From Alopecurus myosuroides (taxonomy: Eukaryota > Streptophyta > Magnoliopsida > Poales > Poaceae), in assembly GCA_028641055.1 (NCBI GenBank), contig CM054058.1, forward strand, positions 497,939,919-498,003,918: a stretch of 64,000 bases of DNA, read 5' to 3'. Positions within the stretch are counted from its first letter, which is position 1. The number at the start of each line of letters is the position of its first letter. The notes beneath the pieces are model-generated. The model did not search any database. It was given only the letters and a program-made list of their open reading frames with translations, and had not been told where the DNA came from. Positions 58,501 to 64,000 of this stretch are shown piece by piece. A program made the position numbers and the translations under genes.

Positions 58501-59581
58501 CTCACAGAAATCATATATTTCGGCTTGTGTAATTCCCGATGCTCTCATTTGATTAATCATGTGGCGGTCAACATCTAAGAGTTGACGCTGAGATCTAAGC
58601 ATGTGCCTCTTATCAGGACTTACGAGCTGATGATTGTGGTCAAGGATAACTTTCTGAATATTCCAAATACCCTCTCTAGTGACGGTGAACTGAACACGAG
58701 CCATACAAGCACACCTCGAAGTAGCTTGTTCTTTCTGGGTTACGTGTGTTGGATGATTAGCCTTCACACCTGACTTGCTACAAACAAAATGTCTGGAAGA
58801 TAAAGTTCCATCTGCTCTCTGCTTCCTGTGGCACCTCCTAATGCTGAATCCATTGGCTTTACCATAAGAATTATAAAATTTGTATGCCTCTTCCTCGGAA
58901 TGAAAGATCATCCCAACTTTTGGGACATTTGTGTCTGATGAATTTTGATTATCAGCCTGCAACGACATTTACTTTACTGTCAGTTGTTGATGATCATATT
59001 GCAACAAACATTGTAGACTGATTAGTAGTTTTACATTATCTCCATCTTCCACGTCAAGATCGTTTCTTGGTGTGTTACTTGCCCTTGGCTGTCCGCTGGT
59101 TACATCCTCCGTAGCACTCAAATTTTCTAATGGTGATTGTTGCTGAGAGTTTGCAATCAATTAATAGAGGGTTTGGGTAGTCATTACATGTACGTATATA
59201 GATAAAAATTGTATAAAGCAGACTGGTACATACCATAGGTGCAGGGGCCGTGGGAAGAGAAGGTTGGGGCGGAGGGGCTGCCATCCGTATTCCCTACCCG
59301 TGCGCCGCGCTGCTGCTCGATGACTTGCGGCGTTGTCGCCGGGATCTTGCTGTGCCGTCGCCGTCGATGGCCACGTGAGATGAGAAGAGAAAGAAGAGTG
59401 GTTAGGGAAACCAGATTGTGTTATCGTGGGAAGCGGGAATAGCGTTTTGGTCGTTGGGGAAGCGATCTAGCAGGCGTGTGGATGACTGCTTTGCTTTAAG
59501 ATCTGGTTTGCTACGTGGCAGACGTACCAGGTGGTCCAGCCTTTTGGGAGGTACGACCGTGGTCGTATAGGATTAATTTCC
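55457..59581 (-). mobile_element. FAR1-type Mutator-like element, tandem copy 2
   Basis: Repeats copy 1 with a period of 4130 bp; the only difference I noticed is a T-run of 11 instead of 10 (55532-55542 against 51403-51412). Same terminal repeats, same orientation, followed by CGGCC (59582-59586). Confidence 0.9.
56392..59284 (-). CDS. FAR1/MULE-type transposase, copy 2 (intact)
   Basis: Exons are 56392-56738, 56816-57250, 57342-58956, 59035-59142 and 59234-59284. The translated main exon and C-terminal exons are identical to copy 1, with all catalytic and zinc-binding residues kept. Confidence 0.9.
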
Positions 59582-59586
59582 CGGCC

Positions 59587-62500
59587 GGAAATTAATCCTA
59601 TACGACCAGGGTCGTACCTCCCAAGGCTGGACCACCTCCTCCAATCGACACCTGGATTCCCTTTTTTTTTTTGCGAGAAGCAGCTTATCCCCAATCTCTC
59701 CCGAATCGTCTCGCCTTCACACGCTCTGCTGCTAGTCCAAGCTCGTCGGTGCATCCACCGGCGGCCAGCGCTGTCTCCTAATTTCCACAGCCACGCTTGT
59801 CGGCGTATCCAGCGAACTCGCGTGCTTCCCGGCATCCATGCCCACGCTCGTCGGCGGATCAGCCAGCGCTCGCCAGCGTGCACGGCCGCGCTCGCCGGCG
59901 TCCATGGCCGCGCTCGCCAGCGCCCATGGCCAGTGATGGATTGCCCAACGCTCGCGGGTGCCGGGGATGCTGCACAGCGTATGCTTCCTCCTCTACCTCA
60001 ACATCTACGGGCACCTCCATTACCGGCGAGTCGGCTGTCTGAAGAAGTTCAACGGAGCACAACAACCAGCTCCAGGCCAGAGACCAAGCAAATACGGTAC
60101 GTTACACATAGAATCTCAGAAATTGTAATCTCACACATCTACAACCCTGATTAATCAGGCATTCACGCAGAGTACCACGGGCTAGTAATCCAAACGTACA
60201 GTACTCTTCCTGGCTACAACATTTACAAATTGTTTTTTAGATTCACTCAAGTTACAAATTGTAAGTACTACCATACTTTAATTAGTACTAGTACTCCAGG
60301 CTATGTTACTAGTACAAAGAAACCTTAACTAGTACTAGTACTCCAGGCTGTAGCGAGAACCATTGTGCACAAGATATATTCATCACTATCACAAGATGTA
60401 TTCACCAATAAGCACACAATATTAGAATAAAAGGATGTCTTCAGTGTTATGTTGGAACAAGTATTAGAAAATTTTAGCTGACATGCCCAGCTAACTAGCA
60501 GTAAGGCGCCATCATAACACATCACTGCTGAAACTTTGATGTACTAGCACCTTCGCCAAAATCCAATTGACGAGCAGTCGGTGGTATTGTGCTATCTCCG
60601 TGAACTTCAAACAATAATCTTGTAAACTCTCCTTGGATAGATGGAATGGGAACTGACGGATACTCTCCGGATGGCATGACTGTGTATGGATTTATATTAT
60701 CAACACAATGAAATTCCAAAGCTCTAGTTGTGGGCGGAACAAAAACTGACGGATACTCTCCAAATGGCATGGTTGGTGGATTTGTATTATCAGCACGATG
60801 AAATTCCAAAGCTCTAGTTCTGGGTGGAACAAGTACTGATTCCTTTGCTGCATGGTTTGCATCTTTTCCTGCATATTGTGTGTGTAAACAAGAAATTAGA
60901 AAACTGAAACCTTGCTATTTATTTGCACTTAACAAGTCAGTGTACCTTTTTTCTTGCCTTTCTTTGCTCCCTCTAGCACATCTTTTGATCTTTTGTTCAT
61001 CGGACCTTTTATTCTTTCAGGAGCTTTAAACGGTACCGTTGTTTTGGCGATATCTTCAGTAGTTTCAGGGGAACTTTCAGGCTCCTCATCTTCATCCAAC
61101 TTTAGCTTGCTAAGTAAATCGTCTGCTTCCAAAGCCAACTTATCAATACCATTGTTAAGGTACACAAGAACCTCCTTCGAAGTTTTACACTTCAATCCAA
61201 GTGACATCATCTTTCGAGAAGTGTGTGCAAACATGGATTCTAGGGTATCATTGATATTGAGTTCGGATTTAAAAATTTCTTGCTTCGCATATTTTGTCCA
61301 TCTGTTCAGTATGTACTGCCTTGGTAGGGTAATGATATTGCAGCAGGTGAAAACCTTATGAGCATGCTTGCATAATATACCTACAATATTAAGAAAAAAT
61401 TCATTAGGTAAACCCAAATATTGTCATATTAAAGAATAGATAGAGAGAGAGAGAGTACATGTAATACATACCTATACACCCATACAACCTGCATGAACAA
61501 GATATCTCCAATGTACTTGGGTTAAAAGCCACTATGGCTTCATCATTCTTGTACTGGAAGGATGTCACCTTGTAAGTGCTAATTGTGCCGTAGACACGCA
61601 CTAAAACACATGACAAAGAAAATTGCTTTTTGAATTCCTCTTCAAACTCGGAGTAGAGTGTCCTAGTATATGACTCAGCTGCAGTCTTCAACAATGGTAG
61701 GTCAGATATGCAAAGTACCGGGTCGGTATGGCGTGATTTGTAGTCTTCATACTTCTCTTTCCTACGAAGACGAGAAGTGCACTTATCGTATGCTTGTAGA
61801 AATTCAGAGAGGCAAAGTTTTTTGCGAAAACTTTTCTTGAACACATTGTTCATTCCTTCGCTCCTCTGGGTCGACGTCATGTCTGCACTAAAAGACTCTC
61901 GCCGATAAATAGTAGCCCACTTCTCACGCAACTTGTACAAATTATTTAGCCAAGAATTCCCCACAACCTGGTATTTCGCCAATAGCTCGTGCCATCTATT
62001 CTCAAAATGTGCCACTGATCTATCTTCATACACACATCTCTTGAATCCTTTAAGAAACTCGGGATGGTCACTGATTACTTGACTTAGGTGTTTGGCGGCA
62101 TTTTGATACAAATGCCATAAACAAAGACGATGGAATATACCGGGGAATACATTTCCAATAGCCTTTATAATGGCAGCACATTGATCAGTGAATATTGTTT
62201 CAGGCTGCTTACCGGACATAGCTTGTAGGAAGGTTCTAAAAAGCCACTCGAATGAATCTGCACTTTCATCAAATAGCAAGGCTGCACCAAAAAGGATAGT
62301 CTGTTTGTGATGGTTAACACCAATAAGAGGAGCGAATGGCATTTTAAACTTATTTGTTGAGAATGTGGTGTCAAATGAAATAGCATCTCCAAAGACAGAA
62401 TAATCCATGATAGCTTGTCCATCTGCCCAAAAGATATTCATTATTCTACCATCATCTTCTTTTGATGTGTGCACGGCATAGAAGAATGAAGGGTCCTCAA

Positions 62501-63711
62501 CTTGCTTATTCTTTAAATACTCCATTAGTGTGGCTGCATCATTGGATTCTAAATACTTCTTGCGCTCACTTCTTAAGTAATTGTTGCAATCCATTTGCAT
62601 GAAAGGTACACCATCCTTACCATACCATTGCTCACAGAAATCATATATTTCGGCTTGTGTAATTCCCGATGCTCTCATTTGATTAATCATGTGGCGGTCA
62701 ACATCTAAGAGTTGACGCTGAGATCTAAGCATGTGCCTCTTATCAGGACTTACGAGCTGATGATTGTGGTCAAGGATAACTTTCTGAATATTCCAAATAC
62801 CCTCTCTAGTGACGGTGAACTGAACACGAGCCATACAAGCACACCTCGAAGTAGCTTGTTCTTTCTGGGTTACGTGTGTTGGATGATTAGCCTTCACACC
62901 TGACTTGCTACAAACAAAATGTCTGGAAGATAAAGTTCCATCTGCTCTCTGCTTCCTGTGGCACCTCCTAATGCTGAATCCATTGGCTTTACCATAAGAA
63001 TTATAAAATTTGTATGCCTCTTCCTCGGAATGAAAGATCATCCCAACTTTTGGGACATTTGTGTCTGATGAATTTTGATTATCAGCCTGCAACGACATTT
63101 ACTTTACTGTCAGTTGTTGATGATCATATTGCAACAAACATTGTAGACTGATTAGTAGTTTTACATTATCTCCATCTTCCACGTCAAGATCGTTTCTTGG
63201 TGTGTTACTTGCCCTTGGCTGTCCGCTGGTTACATCCTCCGTAGCACTCAAATTTTCTAATGGTGATTGTTGCTGAGAGTTTGCAATCAATTAATAGAGG
63301 GTTTGGGTAGTCATTACATGTACGTATATAGATAAAAATTGTATAAAGCAGACTGGTACATACCATAGGTGCAGGGGCCGTGGGAAGAGAAGGTTGGGGC
63401 GGAGGGGCTGCCATCCGTATTCCCTACCCGTGCGCCGCGCTGCTGCTCGATGACTTGCGGCGTTGTCGCCGGGATCTTGCTGTGCCGTCGCCGTCGATGG
63501 CCACGTGAGATGAGAAGAGAAAGAAGAGTGGTTAGGGAAACCAGATTGTGTTATCGTGGGAAGCGGGAATAGCGTTTTGGTCGTTGGGGAAGCGATCTAG
63601 CAGGCGTGTGGATGACTGCTTTGCTTTAAGATCTGGTTTGCTACGTGGCAGACGTACCAGGTGGTCCAGCCTTTTGGGAGGTACGACCGTGGTCGTATAG
63701 GATTAATTTCC
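59587..63711 (-). mobile_element. FAR1-type Mutator-like element, tandem copy 3
   Basis: Third complete unit with the same T11 run, the same repeats and spacer CGGCC at 63712-63716. I saw no difference from copy 2. Confidence 0.9.
60522..63414 (-). CDS. FAR1/MULE-type transposase, copy 3 (intact)
   Basis: Exons are 60522-60868, 60946-61380, 61472-63086, 63165-63272 and 63364-63414. The protein is identical to copies 1 and 2. Confidence 0.9.
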
Positions 63712-63716
63712 CGGCC

Positions 63717-64000
63717 GGAAATTAATCCTATACGACCAGGGTCGTACCTCCCAAGGCTGGACCACCTCCTCCAATCGACACCTGGATTCCCTTTTTTTTT
63801 TTGCGAGAAGCAGCTTATCCCCAATCTCTCCCGAATCGTCTCGCCTTCACACGCTCTGCTGCTAGTCCAAGCTCGTCGGTGCATCCACCGGCGGCCAGCG
63901 CTGTCTCCTAATTTCCACAGCCACGCTTGTCGGCGTATCCAGCGAACTCGCGTGCTTCCCGGCATCCATGCCCACGCTCGTCGGCGGATCAGCCAGCGCT
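63717..64000 (-). mobile_element. FAR1-type Mutator-like element, copy 4, cut by window end
   Basis: Only the first 284 bp (left terminal repeat and T11 region) are inside the window. The array therefore continues to the right for an unknown number of units. Confidence 0.88.

Noticed and set aside
51328..64000. A simple satellite array
   Set aside because: The repeat unit is a complete transposon with terminal repeats and an intron-containing transposase gene, unlike a centromeric or subtelomeric satellite.
1..64000. CRISPR arrays, tRNA, rRNA, operons or prokaryotic elements
   Set aside because: No such structure was seen; spliced genes, plant MITEs and LTR elements show eukaryotic nuclear DNA.

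Overview
The window looks like nuclear DNA of a Triticeae grass (wheat, Aegilops, barley or rye type). This is inferred from Stowaway MITEs with CTCCCTCCGT ends, Athila-like LTR elements with a tRNA-Asp-type primer site (TGGCGCCGTT), a plant LINE with zinc-knuckle ORF1, GC-rich transposon-borne ORFs and a FAR1-type Mutator element. Gene density is low and most sequence is nested mobile DNA. No rRNA, tRNA, CRISPR or prokaryotic feature was seen.

Left part (1-12,900): a decayed GC-rich transposon ORF; a 1.4 kb Harbinger-like element (TAA target duplication) carrying an intact 221-codon ORF with its own TATA box and poly(A) signals; a MITE; a six-exon hypothetical gene (3464-5269); Stowaway MITEs; a 1 kb retroposon with a 14-bp target duplication; a transposon carrying a frameshifted AP2/ERF-like ORF; and LTR scraps.

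Middle (9,190-32,740): a small unrecognised paralogous gene family, all on the minus strand. Copy A is only a promoter plus a few codons (9192-9510). Copy B is intact (12951-13875) but has a 7.5 kb LINE 205 bp upstream of its ATG. Copy C (28351-29038) has a one-base frameshift. The promoter of C and 1.85 kb behind it are tandemly duplicated (29061-30909 and 30910-32740). A 2.2 kb Harbinger-like element lies between B and C.

Right part (32,740-50,140): two related, apparently non-autonomous LTR retrotransposons, each bounded by long LTRs and a clean 5-bp target duplication (32877-39710, GCTCC; 41361-48594, CAAGG). The second, together with a nearby solo LTR, splits one Harbinger-type ORF1 (SANT/NAM-associated) pseudogene whose halves lie at about 40490-41360 and 49304-49770.

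Far right (51,328-64,000): the most striking feature. Three complete and one cut-off head-to-tail copies of a 4.13 kb Mutator-like element sit in tandem with only CGGCC between them. Each complete copy has about 50-bp terminal inverted repeats and encodes the same intact, five-exon, 851-residue FAR1-type transposase. The array is either a very recent tandem amplification of a potentially active transposon or an assembly artefact.
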